Of a stretch of 41,000 bases of DNA, positions 20,847 to 28,658 are shown one piece after another. Each line of letters opens with the position of its first letter. The first letter of the stretch is position 1. Below the pieces are notes generated by a model that was given only the letters and a program-made list of their open reading frames with translations, ran no database searches and was not told the DNA's origin. Made by a program: the position numbers and the translations under genes. Origin of the DNA: a virus; IMG/VR virus record IMGVR_UViG_3300009418_000034, positions 1-41,000 of that record. One strand, 5' to 3'.

Positions 20847-22223
20847 ATGAACGGACAATTCAGTATCAAGTTTGCCGCCGCAAAGGTTATTCTAACTAAC
20901 CCAGATAATGGCCTCTGCCCCTACTTCAGCAAGGGAATCTTTTCCCTGATCCCCATCAGCAGTACGGAAGTTCCGATAGCTGGCGTTGATTATAGCTGGA
21001 GGATGTATGTCAACGAAGAAGGCGTAAAGAACTGGAGCGTTGAATCACTGGCCATGCTGACGGTGCACGAGCTAAGGCATCTCATCAGCAAGCACGGCGA
21101 TAGGGCCAAGGCGATAGGCATATCTGCGGAGAACAGAAAGACATGGAACATCGCCGCAGATATCGAGATCAATCAACAACTAAAGAAAGAAGGATACGCA
21201 CCACCACCGCAGGGCTGGAAGACGTCTTGCCTACCAGAGCATTACACTATGGCCGATGGGAGCATAATGCCCGAAGGCAAATCGGCAGAGTGGTACTACA
21301 ACGAACTGCTCAAGTCACCACCAGATCCCGAAGAAGAAGAAGATGAAGGTGAGGGTAAAGGTGACGACGAGGGTGAAGACGAGGGTGAAAGCGAGGGTGG
21401 AGACGAAGGTGAAAGTAACGACGAGTCACCCGATGGGAATTCTAAGGGCACCGAGGGTTCCTCTGAGGGGTCAGGCGTTACCGGAATCGAGGAAGACTAC
21501 GAACTGCCAAAGGACGATGCAAGAGAAGGCATCGACAAAGAAAGAGAGGAAAGATTAATAAACGAGATCGCGCACGATGTCGCAGAATCCCCTGCCGGTA
21601 CTGAGCATGGGCACCTTGGTGACTGGGCGCACAACACCCTCAACCCCAAAATAGATTGGCGCAAAGAACTTGCCGCCCAGATACGCAGGGCGGTGCAAGC
21701 CAAGAGGGGCAAGAGTGACTACACCTACAACAAGCCATCCCGAAGGCAGGACGGGCGCAACTACGTAGTCCCTGCCATGATCGAATACGATCCTGAGATC
21801 GTGGTAGCAGTAGACACCAGCGCAAGCATGGGGTCGCGCACATCATCCGGTGATCGCATACTGGATGTAGCAGTGAGCGAGATCGACGGCATCCTCAAGG
21901 GTTCCGGTAAGTCTCAGGTGCCAGTGTTCGCCGTTGATACTGTGGCCGCTGACGTCCAGAAGATCAAGAGCGCAAAGGACGTGGTCACAAGTGGCGGTGG
22001 TGGTACCGACATGAGCGCAGGCATACATGCCGCTGAGACGATGAAGCCACGGCCTGACGTAGTGATCGTAGTAACAGACGGCTTTACCCCATGGCCTGAG
22101 AGAAAGCCTAAGGGAGGCATGGCGGTGCTGATTGCGCGGATTGGCATGTCAGCAAACCAGAGGGAAAGCTGGGAGGTTCCATCATGGGCGCGAGTAGTTG
22201 ACATCGACAGAGACGATCTATGA
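20847..22223 (+). CDS. VWA/metallopeptidase-like partner of MoxR (DUF2201 type)
   Basis: About 458 residues from ATG 20847, with GGGAGGGG upstream. The N-terminal part has HELRHLISKHGDRAKA (H74-E-L-R-H78, an HExxH zinc motif) and WNIAADIEIN, as in the DUF2201 metallopeptidase-like domain. Residues about 160-225 are a Glu/Asp/Gly/Ser linker. The C-terminal VWA domain has the metal-site motif DTSASMGS (323-330), GTD (386-388) and VVTDG (409-412). In cellular genomes MoxR and DUF2201-VWA genes are adjacent and act together, which matches this pair. Confidence 0.8.
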   Translation: MNGQFSIKFAAAKVILTNPDNGLCPYFSKGIFSLIPISSTEVPIAGVDYSWRMYVNEEGVKNWSVESLAMLTVHELRHLISKHGDRAKAIGISAENRKTWNIAADIEINQQLKKEGYAPPPQGWKTSCLPEHYTMADGSIMPEGKSAEWYYNELLKSPPDPEEEEDEGEGKGDDEGEDEGESEGGDEGESNDESPDGNSKGTEGSSEGSGVTGIEEDYELPKDDAREGIDKEREERLINEIAHDVAESPAGTEHGHLGDWAHNTLNPKIDWRKELAAQIRRAVQAKRGKSDYTYNKPSRRQDGRNYVVPAMIEYDPEIVVAVDTSASMGSRTSSGDRILDVAVSEIDGILKGSGKSQVPVFAVDTVAADVQKIKSAKDVVTSGGGGTDMSAGIHAAETMKPRPDVVIVVTDGFTPWPERKPKGGMAVLIARIGMSANQRESWEVPSWARVVDIDRDDL

Positions 22224-22597
22224 TCTGTCGAATATGCAACGAGGCAATGCTGAGGGAAGAGGTCATGGCCTTGCGCCTGACCTTCCCTCGCACCTTCTAC
22301 TGTATCGGTGCTCACTATCGATGTGACTGTGGGTATCACCTGTACTGGGACCGATATGATTCTCGCCGAACACAAACCATTTCCAATCCACTTTATGACG
22401 AGTGGATGTCATACCAACATGAAGAGGAGGAGATTGAAAGACGCCTTGCCATTGAAAGCGATAGAGGATACAACGCAAAGCTGGCGGCAGAAGACGAGAT
22501 CAATCGTCGTTCTGGCAGGGCAAGTAAGAAGGTGGTCAAAGTCCTCAACGATATACGGAAGCGACAACATACACCAAAGGGAGGTGTGCCGCTGTGA
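22220..22597 (+). CDS. zinc-ribbon protein with charged helical tail
   Basis: This 125-residue protein starts at ATG 22220, overlapping the VWA stop as ATGA. The first part has MICRICNEAM and HYRCDCGYHLYW, two cysteine pairs that can bind zinc, as in a rubredoxin-like or zinc-ribbon fold. The C-terminal half is a charged helix (EEEEIERRLAIESDRGYNAK, then KKVVKVLNDIRKRQH). The coupling to the VWA gene suggests a related process. Confidence 0.65.
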   Translation: MICRICNEAMLREEVMALRLTFPRTFYCIGAHYRCDCGYHLYWDRYDSRRTQTISNPLYDEWMSYQHEEEEIERRLAIESDRGYNAKLAAEDEINRRSGRASKKVVKVLNDIRKRQHTPKGGVPL

Positions 22598-22782
22598 AAA
22601 AAGGAGACACGGTATCGTACGTTGTGCAAATTGCAGAAGACGATGACCTCAATACGGTTGCAGAGATTCTACGTGGGTGCATGAGAGACACAAGGTTTTG
22701 TCCTGACTCTGGCCTATGGAAAATAACCTTTGAACCCTGCGATCCTGTCGGCCCCCTGACAGATGGCATCAATCCAAATTAA
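22594..22782 (+). CDS. small hypothetical protein
   Basis: This 62-residue protein starts at GTG 22594, overlapping the previous stop, with GGAGG upstream. It contains VSYVVQIAEDDDLNTVAEIL and two cysteine-containing segments (RGCMRDTRFCPDSG and FEPCDPVG). No family recognised. The short basic start and acidic middle give no functional clue. Confidence 0.55.
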   Translation: MKKGDTVSYVVQIAEDDDLNTVAEILRGCMRDTRFCPDSGLWKITFEPCDPVGPLTDGINPN

Positions 22783-22799
22783 AGAAAGGAGGATAGCCT

Positions 22800-23279
22800 A
22801 TGGGAAAAGAATCTGCTCACCCTCCTGCCTACATAGAAGAGTGGAAGAGACTCAATGTTATGCGCGTCATGGGAGGGAGGGAACAACTGTATGCATTTAC
22901 AACAATGCATGGCACCGGGTTTCAATTGACGTTTCCCAGTGGGATTATTTTATCGGTTCAGTTTGGACCAGAGAACTACTGTGAAAACAAAGACGATAAA
23001 TGGATGAGAGTTGGGATCACCGACAAGCTAAAGGCATCACGATTCACCTGTCTGAGTGACACAGCCGAGGTGGCTATCATCGATGGCAATGGAGGTAAGG
23101 AGTATTTCATAACTGCATCCATATGGAAGAAGCTGTTTCCTGATGCAACCATGCTCAAGGAAGGGAGCAATGAAGTGCAAGGGTGGGTACACCTTGGTGA
23201 AGTTGTGGCTATCATCAATGCGCTGTGGAATATGAACCGAGAGGAGGTAGGCAAATGTATCCAAGATTTTCCAAGATAG
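22800..23279 (+). CDS. hypothetical protein with beta-rich core
   Basis: This 159-residue protein starts at ATG 22800 with GGAGGATAGCCT upstream. The middle is beta-rich (TGFQLTFPSGIILSVQFGPE, NYCENK) and the C-terminus helical (GWVHLGEVVAIINALWNMN). No membrane segment or nucleotide-binding motif. Its end overlaps the next gene by 25 nt. Small phage proteins with an I-L-S-V-Q-F-G-P-x-N-Y segment occur in environmental phages; function unknown. Confidence 0.6.
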   Translation: MGKESAHPPAYIEEWKRLNVMRVMGGREQLYAFTTMHGTGFQLTFPSGIILSVQFGPENYCENKDDKWMRVGITDKLKASRFTCLSDTAEVAIIDGNGGKEYFITASIWKKLFPDATMLKEGSNEVQGWVHLGEVVAIINALWNMNREEVGKCIQDFPR

Positions 23280-23638
23280 GACCTAAGGAAGTTAGGCAAA
23301 TCAGAATGGCTTACGATGGACTTGTACCCATCAAGGAACTGGACGATCCACCAATGATGAAAGACTTAGCAAAGCACTTTGACCTACACGTAGCAACAAT
23401 AGGGAACATATGCCGTGGGCGTCTGTGGCCCAATGTGAACCCACCTAAGTGCAATCGTGTCCATGTCCCAACGGGCCGCAAGAAAGGACCACTACCAACC
23501 CTGAGAAAACTTACACCAGAAGCAGAAGAGGAGGTGAAACAGCGTAAGAGTAAGGGCGAGAAGTGTAAGCATCTGGCAACAGAGTATGGAGTTTCCGAAA
23601 GAACAGTCTATCACATAGTTAGGAGGCAAAGCCTATGA
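23255..23638 (+). CDS. protein with two helix-turn-helix motifs
   Basis: About 127 residues from ATG 23255, with GAGGAGGT upstream. The N-terminal HTH is KDLAKHFDLHVATIGNICRG and the C-terminal HTH is KHLATEYGVSERTVYHIVRR, each with a typical turn between helices, separated by a basic Lys/Arg segment. Such proteins bind DNA at two half-sites. It may regulate the surrounding genes or act in recombination. Confidence 0.65.
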   Translation: MYPRFSKIGPKEVRQIRMAYDGLVPIKELDDPPMMKDLAKHFDLHVATIGNICRGRLWPNVNPPKCNRVHVPTGRKKGPLPTLRKLTPEAEEEVKQRKSKGEKCKHLATEYGVSERTVYHIVRRQSL

Positions 23639-23886
23639 ATAAACCAAGTCACATCACCGTCACGGGAGTCCAAGTAGATCTCGCCACACACATGCTGGAC
23701 GGCCCGATTGATTCGTTGCCGATGTTGCTATCGGTAACGTCCATCGATCAAGTGATCACCAGTGGAGTAAACGACAATCTGCCTACTACGATTTACCTCA
23801 AGAAGGACACGCGGAAGGTTCAGCCTGTGTATGTGGAGGAAAGCGTAATGGAAATCATGCACAGGATTCACCCAGCCAATGCCTGA
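23635..23886 (+). CDS. small hypothetical protein
   Basis: This 83-residue protein starts at ATG 23635, overlapping the HTH stop as ATGA. The sequence SHITVTGVQVDLATHMLDGP, with SVTSIDQVITSG and PTTIYLKKDTRKV, is beta-rich. No family recognised. Confidence 0.55.
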   Translation: MNKPSHITVTGVQVDLATHMLDGPIDSLPMLLSVTSIDQVITSGVNDNLPTTIYLKKDTRKVQPVYVEESVMEIMHRIHPANA

Positions 23887-24241
23887 TAAGGACCTGTCAG
23901 ACAACTTAGAGATCCTTCGGCAGACGCGGTCAATTGCCGAAGGGTTTTACCTTCGCGGTGCAGACACAGCTATCACTTCGGCTGATGAAGTAGAGGTTCT
24001 TGTGGACAGTCAGGTTGAACCGGAAGGTAAAGACAAGCGAACACTAAGGGCCATGATTGCCATGGCAGAGATAGCTAACAATCCCGATGGAACCGAAGAA
24101 GAGTTTTCAGCCGCATGGAGAACGGTGCTGGAAGCAGGGTTCCAAGCTCACTGGGATGACTTCATGCAACAGGTAGCCCTGCCAATGACGCGGCGAATTC
24201 AAAAAGAAGGAGGTGCCGATGGAGAAGGAACAGGTAAGTAG
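23879..24241 (+). CDS. small hypothetical protein
   Basis: This 120-residue protein starts at ATG 23879, 8 nt before the end of the previous gene. It is acidic and mostly helical (LEILRQTRSIAEGFYLRG, then KRTLRAMIAMAEIANN and WDDFMQQVALPMTRRI). No family recognised. The overlaps on both sides suggest a coupled group. Confidence 0.55.
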   Translation: MPDKDLSDNLEILRQTRSIAEGFYLRGADTAITSADEVEVLVDSQVEPEGKDKRTLRAMIAMAEIANNPDGTEEEFSAAWRTVLEAGFQAHWDDFMQQVALPMTRRIQKEGGADGEGTGK

Positions 24242-24446
24242 CATACTATCCGCAGATCAACCTACGGTGGATAGATGGATGATGATTGTTGACTTGATGA
24301 AGAATGAAGAGCCGTGGTTGATAGATGTAGGGGACGAAGACAACAATGAGATCCACGTCATCTACAGGCATTTTGCCGAGGGTCGGAAGGTCGAAACAAC
24401 CCTCGTCGTAACCGATGTGATGAGGGAGATCCTACATGATTATTGA
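24219..24446 (+). CDS. small acidic hypothetical protein
   Basis: About 75 residues from ATG 24219, chosen because AGGAGG is 5 nt upstream; an in-frame GTG lies within that ribosome binding site. The sequence (MEKEQVSSILSADQPTVDRW) is helical and acidic, with an ending HDY. It ends head-to-tail over the end of the convergent regulator gene, overlapping by 7 nt. Function unknown. Confidence 0.55.
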   Translation: MEKEQVSSILSADQPTVDRWMMIVDLMKNEEPWLIDVGDEDNNEIHVIYRHFAEGRKVETTLVVTDVMREILHDY

Positions 24447-25111
24447 TCTGCTTCTTGTGGCGGTGATCCTGCTACTTGCCCGTCGAGTACTTCGGCAGGA
24501 AGCTCGACCGCAGAATACTGATCCTCAAAGCGCACCGTTACCGCGCATCGCACCCATCGATCTGACCGCAGGACGGTCACGGAGTTTGACCACTCCGCTA
24601 CGTCCACGTCATCGAGGGTAGTTTCAAATAGCTTGGCGGCTTCCTGAGATGCGGCCTTTAGCATCTGGGCCACATCCTCAGGGAGTCGGTTGTTACCCTT
24701 CGACAGCAGTTGTCTACGCAAGGCACGGAGAGCATGCACCGACAGGTGCTCCCTCTCTGCATGATCCAATAGCACAATCCTCTTTGGCCTTGGTAGATCT
24801 ACAACCTCCCGATGATGACCCCATGTTAGTGCCGCACGTCGATCCTCCACCGGATACACCTGAGCTATACGCTTGGCCCTCGTCAGTGTGTCGATGTCAT
24901 AGTCAGTGGCATCTATTAGCTGAGTATAGCGATCAGAGAAATGAAGCTCACCGTAGTTTAGCAGATCTCCCAATGCCCACATAGCCACCTTGTTTATCTC
25001 ACGGAATGCAGTAAAAGCTCGTTCGTAGCTATCCCACTCCATGCCCTCGTCGGGGACAAACGAAGTTTCCGACACGGCCCCCCCAAAAACTGTCATATAT
25101 GTTTCGGACAT
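24440..25111 (-). CDS. leftward phage DNA-binding regulator-like protein
   Basis: About 223 residues from ATG 25111 (MSETYMTVFGG); an in-frame ATG at 25159 lies inside an 18-bp palindrome, so I take the later one. The middle (LGDLLNYGELHFSDRYTQLI, then TLTRAKRIAQVYPVEDRRAAL and GHHREVVDLPR) resembles a group of phage and plasmid proteins with a helical region of this type, and HLSVHALRALRRQ resembles an HTH. A DNA-binding function is therefore likely. It is the only leftward gene in the rightward half, and it faces the TnpB gene across two palindromes, so it may regulate it. No clear Shine-Dalgarno is visible. Confidence 0.55.
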   Translation of the reverse strand: MSETYMTVFGGAVSETSFVPDEGMEWDSYERAFTAFREINKVAMWALGDLLNYGELHFSDRYTQLIDATDYDIDTLTRAKRIAQVYPVEDRRAALTWGHHREVVDLPRPKRIVLLDHAEREHLSVHALRALRRQLLSKGNNRLPEDVAQMLKAASQEAAKLFETTLDDVDVAEWSNSVTVLRSDRWVRCAVTVRFEDQYSAVELPAEVLDGQVAGSPPQEADQ

Positions 25112-25141
25112 GACAACAAAAATGCAAATAACTTTGCGCCT

Positions 25142-25197
25142 ATGCAAGAATTCTTGCATCAAGGTCAGCTAAGTAAACTTACCGTACAGAATCTGTA
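25142..25197. promoter_or_regulatory. two palindromes between regulator and TnpB genes
   Basis: ATGCAAGAATTCTTGCAT (25142-25159) is a perfect 18-bp palindrome. TACAGA-a-TCTGTA (25185-25197) is a perfect 6-bp inverted repeat. Both lie between the divergent genes at 25111 and 25262. Perfect palindromes at a divergent regulator and target pair are typical operators for a dimeric repressor. Confidence 0.6.
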
Positions 25198-25261
25198 TTT
25201 ACCCCCTTGCTATTGGTGCTCGCATGATTACTTTTAATGACAGCAATCACAGGAGGTGCGA

Positions 25262-26863
25262 ATGGCAAACGTCTTAAACTATAAGTATGGTATCTTCCCA
25301 ACGGCCCCACAGCGCAAGCATCTAACGCGCCGTATGAGGGAGTGTCGGTTGCAATACAACCGCGCCGTCTCTACGCGCAAGCGGCTGAAGGGGTCTCTTA
25401 TGTGTTATAAGACTTTGCCTGTGTTGCATGAGGTCATGGGCCTCGAAAAAGACAACACCAATCCAAACAGACGCACCGCCATCGAGAAGGTGGGTGCCGC
25501 CTATCCAAACATACCAAAGGATAAGTGGAGCAGGATCTACGATCTCAAAACTATCTTTGGAAAAACATTTGATATTAAGAAGAGGCACTGCGACCTTAAG
25601 GTGTTGGCCGCAGAGTGTGACGCACTGCTCCGTGCGGAGCTAACTGAGTTCCGCGCACACTTCAGACAGCCTGAGTCTACCCGACCAGCACGGCCTCCAA
25701 AACGTCCTGTCTATTTCAAGCTATTGCAAGCGGCCTCTCGCCATGCAGGATACGAAGCCAAGATACACATGGACAGAGCCTTCGGATCTCGCCTTGGGAT
25801 ATCTCGCATCCGATTCTCTGTGTCGGGATGTTCTGGTGGAACGGTGGCCAATTTTGAACGGGCGTGTGATCCATCGCCAGATCAACGCCGCATAGGAGCA
25901 TCCGGAGAACCCAATTACAAGCGGAGAGTGGATGCCTATGGATATCAGGTCTTCCGTAACGAGGACATCCTTACTGGCAATAAAATAAAGATACGGGGAC
26001 TCCCTACAGGCATGGATGAAGTCGAAATAAATTTGCATCGTCCATTGCCAGACGGCCATAAGCTAAAACGGGTCGCAGTTATGGAGCGCGGCGGTCAATG
26101 GCAGGTCGTAATGACGTTAGAGGTGACTGACGAGACCTATCAGTTGGTCCCATCATGCCCACGCAAAGCGATTGGTCTCGATCCCGGTACTGCCACGGCA
26201 CTAACCTCAGCAGTATTAGATCGGGACACTGGATCGATAGAGTATGGTGCATGGGATTGGAGTCCACTCGATGCCGCCGAAGATAAGATGGAAGCCATCT
26301 CCCAGAAGCTCTCTGGTATGCAGGGACCGGATCGCAGGACCGGCCAACGGGCCAGCAATCGATGGAAGAAATTGAACGCTCGTCGTCGTCGCCTGCATGC
26401 AACAATCGCACGGAGACGACTGGACATGCACCATAAGATCAGTCGGGAGTTGGTGAACCATGGCCTCGTGGCCATTGGCAACTGGGAGCCACCAAAAGTG
26501 GTGAAGGGCCGCAAAGAATTCCGCAAAGGCAAAACCAAGGCGGTAGAGGCTGGCCCCAAGGGTATCAAGGCAAAGCGGCGAGGCGGTCGTGACCGTGGCA
26601 TCGCCACACTGCGCTCCCTTGCCGCACAGAAAGGCGTCCGAGCCGGTGTTGAAGTCATCGCCTCTGCGGATGAGCGGTATACAACACAACAATGCTCCAA
26701 GTGCAAGGAATTAACCGGACCGAAACAAGACTTATCGACACGCAAATGGACCTGTTCCAAGTGCGGTTCTGAACATGACAGAGATCAAAATGCGGCACTT
26801 AACATCTTGAATCTGGCGTTGGAGGCGTCAGCAAAAATGGGGACACAGTCGCTTGAAAAATAG
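25262..26863 (+). CDS. TnpB-like RNA-guided nuclease
   Basis: About 533 residues from ATG 25262, with AGGAGG upstream. The start (KYGIFPTAPQRKHLTRRMRE, then CRLQYNRAV) is typical of TnpB. An insert of about 150 residues makes it longer than the usual ~400. RuvC motifs are GLDPGTA (Asp307), VAIGNWEPP (401-410), ASADERYTTQQCSKC (Asp470, Glu471, Cys478, Cys481), a second CSKC (498-501) and DRDQNAALNI (Asp506, Asp508). The Glu usually found at RuvC-II is Gly406 here, while Glu471 lies just before the zinc finger. Some TnpB lineages have such a rearranged Glu, so activity is possible. No neighbouring TnpA or IS ends were found. It is followed by structured DNA, as expected for a guide RNA. Confidence 0.85.
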   Translation: MANVLNYKYGIFPTAPQRKHLTRRMRECRLQYNRAVSTRKRLKGSLMCYKTLPVLHEVMGLEKDNTNPNRRTAIEKVGAAYPNIPKDKWSRIYDLKTIFGKTFDIKKRHCDLKVLAAECDALLRAELTEFRAHFRQPESTRPARPPKRPVYFKLLQAASRHAGYEAKIHMDRAFGSRLGISRIRFSVSGCSGGTVANFERACDPSPDQRRIGASGEPNYKRRVDAYGYQVFRNEDILTGNKIKIRGLPTGMDEVEINLHRPLPDGHKLKRVAVMERGGQWQVVMTLEVTDETYQLVPSCPRKAIGLDPGTATALTSAVLDRDTGSIEYGAWDWSPLDAAEDKMEAISQKLSGMQGPDRRTGQRASNRWKKLNARRRRLHATIARRRLDMHHKISRELVNHGLVAIGNWEPPKVVKGRKEFRKGKTKAVEAGPKGIKAKRRGGRDRGIATLRSLAAQKGVRAGVEVIASADERYTTQQCSKCKELTGPKQDLSTRKWTCSKCGSEHDRDQNAALNILNLALEASAKMGTQSLEK

Positions 26864-26867
26864 TTAT

Positions 26868-27346
26868 GAGTCCAGCCCATGGACTCGCGTTGCCTGCAAG
26901 GCGGCGCAAAATACGTGGTTAGGTCGAGAGTGCCAATCGTGGACTGTATCTGGACTGATGTTAGATCCATGAGCACCCAACGATATAGCCTCTCGCCGAC
27001 ACCAATACCCATTGTCCCATGGGACACCTGCATCGAGCGGTTAAAGATGGGACTACGAACTCGATCCAATGACGGTGCCGATGATGTATCTGCCGATGGG
27101 ACGCCGAGATTGTCGATAACTTGGGACAAACCTGCGGAACCAACGGGACTATGAGTTGGACTCGATGTGGCGTAGTCGGATGGGACACGGCCAACATCGG
27201 TGGGACACTCGCATGTTCATTCCCAGCAAGGTTACGGGACACATAAAGGATCTTGTCATGGGACCACGTTTCGTTAGGGACGAAATCACAAGTAGTAGGC
27301 GATGGGACCAAAAAGTATTCTGAGACAGACCACAACAAAAGGAAAC
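26868..27346 (+). ncRNA. structured region after tnpB with repeated GGGAC motif
   Basis: About 480 nt follow the TnpB stop without a convincing gene. GAGTCCA-gccca-TGGACTC (26868-26886) starts five bases after the stop. TGTCCCATGGGACA (27013-27026) is a perfect palindrome. Helices include CGAGAG/CTCTCG (26925/26990), ATCGAG/CTCGAT (about 27032/27059), CCAAC/GTTGG (27140-27160) and CGATGT/ACATCG. GGGAC occurs 11 times in 27021-27308, several times in loops. TnpB guide RNAs begin near or inside the 3' end of the gene, so this is the natural place for one, although it is longer than the usual 100-300 nt. Confidence 0.5.
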
Positions 27347-27350
27347 AACT

Positions 27351-28145
27351 ATGAACGAATACGTAAATCTTAAATTGGCAACCAACATCCCAGTCACGAT
27401 AGAGTTTATCTGGGATGATGTTAAGCGGTGGGAGCATGCTGAATATGGCGTATCATACACCGCTAACGTCCACGCTACATGGACAGATAGACAGGGCGAT
27501 CACGACGAGGACAAGGCGTCCATCAGGATGACACCGTTCCTCATGGATAAATTGATTGGCCTTGGAGCAGGTAAAGGATCGGTCGTAGAGATCTGCAAAG
27601 TAACCAATGATGCTAACCGCACAGAGTATGAGTTGGCCCACAAGGTTGCCTCGTCGGAGGCTGGATTCTGGGTGAAGGACCGCGAAAGGCGTACCGTAAA
27701 TCTCGATGGCGTGGAGACGGGCGCGAAGACTGTTTCCAAGGCGGCGATCCCTGCCGCAACTCCCGCAGCGACGGAGGCAAGTCAACCTAAGGAGACTAAG
27801 AGTGCCCCTGCGCCAACGTCTGCGTCGTCGCCCAGCGTTGAGGTCAGCCCGAAGTGGGAGGATATCCTCGAACAACAGCAATCTCTATACGAGAGATGCT
27901 TGACGCGAGCCCAATCGATCTGGACAAACTTCTATGGCGGTGAGGATAAGGTGTCTGACGATGTGTTGCATGCTACTGCTACCACGCTGGTCATAGCATT
28001 AGATCGAAAGGGCGTGAGAGTACCGCTAACAGACAACGCCAAGCAGATCGATTTCCCACTACCAGAGGGCATCGAAGAACAACCGAAAGATGATGCACCG
28101 GACTGGGCGACTGAAGATGTCCCGATCTCGTCTGAGCCTCAGTAG
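27351..28145 (+). CDS. hypothetical protein, possible OB-fold/SSB-like
   Basis: This 264-residue protein starts at ATG 27351 with AAGGA upstream. The N-terminal ~120 residues are beta-rich (VTIEFIWDDVKRWEHAEYGV, YTANVHATWTDR, VVEICKVTNDANRTEYEL). A Pro/Ala/Ser/Thr linker (about 125-165) follows, then a helical region and an acidic C-terminal tail (DDAPDWATEDVPISSEP). An N-terminal beta-fold with a flexible linker and acidic tail resembles single-stranded DNA-binding proteins, and it lies upstream of DnaB and the resolvase. No conserved motif proves it, so the identification is weak. Confidence 0.4.
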   Translation: MNEYVNLKLATNIPVTIEFIWDDVKRWEHAEYGVSYTANVHATWTDRQGDHDEDKASIRMTPFLMDKLIGLGAGKGSVVEICKVTNDANRTEYELAHKVASSEAGFWVKDRERRTVNLDGVETGAKTVSKAAIPAATPAATEASQPKETKSAPAPTSASSPSVEVSPKWEDILEQQQSLYERCLTRAQSIWTNFYGGEDKVSDDVLHATATTLVIALDRKGVRVPLTDNAKQIDFPLPEGIEEQPKDDAPDWATEDVPISSEPQ

Positions 28146-28161
28146 GAGGCGGCAGTGGACA

Positions 28162-28395
28162 GTGCTATCATCAGATGGCATCACTGAGTATATTGTGAGA
28201 CGGTATCCATACGCCACACAGGGAGATGACATCTGGACATGCACATGCCAAGGGTATCGATATCAATCCCTGCGACAATTACATTACCAATGCAAGCACA
28301 TCTCCAAGATGATCGACGGCATGGTCGCAGAGTACCGAGAGGTCGCCGCAAACGGACCCCATTGGACTTTGCGCTCACTGGAAAGTTGCAATTGA
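28162..28395 (+). CDS. SWIM zinc-finger protein
   Basis: About 77 residues from GTG 28162, with AGGAGG 12 nt upstream. The core is WTCTCQGYRYQSLRQLHYQC followed by KH, which fits the C-x-C-x(n)-C-x-H pattern of the SWIM zinc finger, a DNA- or protein-binding domain. The rest is short. It is coupled to the LexA-like gene, whose TTG start overlaps the TGA stop. Small SWIM proteins are found in phages and archaea; function unknown. Confidence 0.65.
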   Translation: MLSSDGITEYIVRRYPYATQGDDIWTCTCQGYRYQSLRQLHYQCKHISKMIDGMVAEYREVAANGPHWTLRSLESCN

Positions 28396-28568
28396 CCTAT
28401 CAGATTGTCGAGCACAGGCTATCGGGGGGACGATGTCCATCCCTCCGAGAACTCGCCAAAGAGTTAGGTATTACAGCAGGGGCGGTCAGGAGACGCCTTA
28501 TGCGCCTTGAAGAGCTTGGTTACATTACAAGAGAGCGTGGTAAGACACGCAACATCAGATTGACATGA
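28392..28568 (+). CDS. LexA-type winged-helix protein without protease domain
   Basis: About 58 residues from TTG 28392 (LTYQIVEHRLSGGRCPSLRE, then LAKELGITAGAVRRRLMRLE, ELGYITRE). This is the LexA DNA-binding fold: the PSLRELAKELGIT region is the first HTH helix pair, and AGAVRRRLMRLEELGYI the recognition helix and wing. The self-cleaving domain of LexA is absent, so it would not respond to RecA by cleavage. The TTG start overlaps the SWIM stop; GGAAAG lies upstream. Function as a small repressor is inferred. Confidence 0.65.
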   Translation: MTYQIVEHRLSGGRCPSLRELAKELGITAGAVRRRLMRLEELGYITRERGKTRNIRLT

Positions 28569-28571
28569 CAA

Positions 28572-28657
28572 GGGGGAGGGAGGCTTACTCAGCCGCTATT
28601 CCCGGACGCCATCCGTGCGGTTGACTCCTGTGGACCTTCCTCCCCCTACTCCCTCCC
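28572..28657 (+). promoter_or_regulatory. long purine/pyrimidine stem before the 28659 gene
   Basis: GGGGGAGGGAGG (28572-28583) pairs with CCTTCCTCCCCC (28635-28646) in 12 bp with one G-U pair and a 51-nt loop. GGGAGGG (28574-28580) can alternatively pair with CCCTCCC (28651-28657). The gene at 28659 has an all-pyrimidine upstream region and no Shine-Dalgarno, so one of these pairings may bring the purine tract near its ATG. Confidence 0.45.
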
Positions 28658-28658
28658 T

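Noticed and set aside
24436-24621. 61-residue + frame with an N-terminal hydrophobic segment, overlapping the previous stop
   Set aside because: Nearly the whole frame is antisense to the well-supported leftward gene at 24440-25111. No family is recognisable, and no other support was found beyond the hydrophobic stretch.
26864-27346. CRISPR array after the TnpB-like gene
   Set aside because: GGGAC recurs at irregular spacing (about 17-49 nt), with only 5-7 conserved bases. There is no 20-40 nt repeat and no constant spacer length.
25200-27350. Complete IS200/IS605-type element around tnpB
   Set aside because: No tnpA-like gene and no convincing end hairpins or target sequence were found by eye, so I do not call an insertion sequence.
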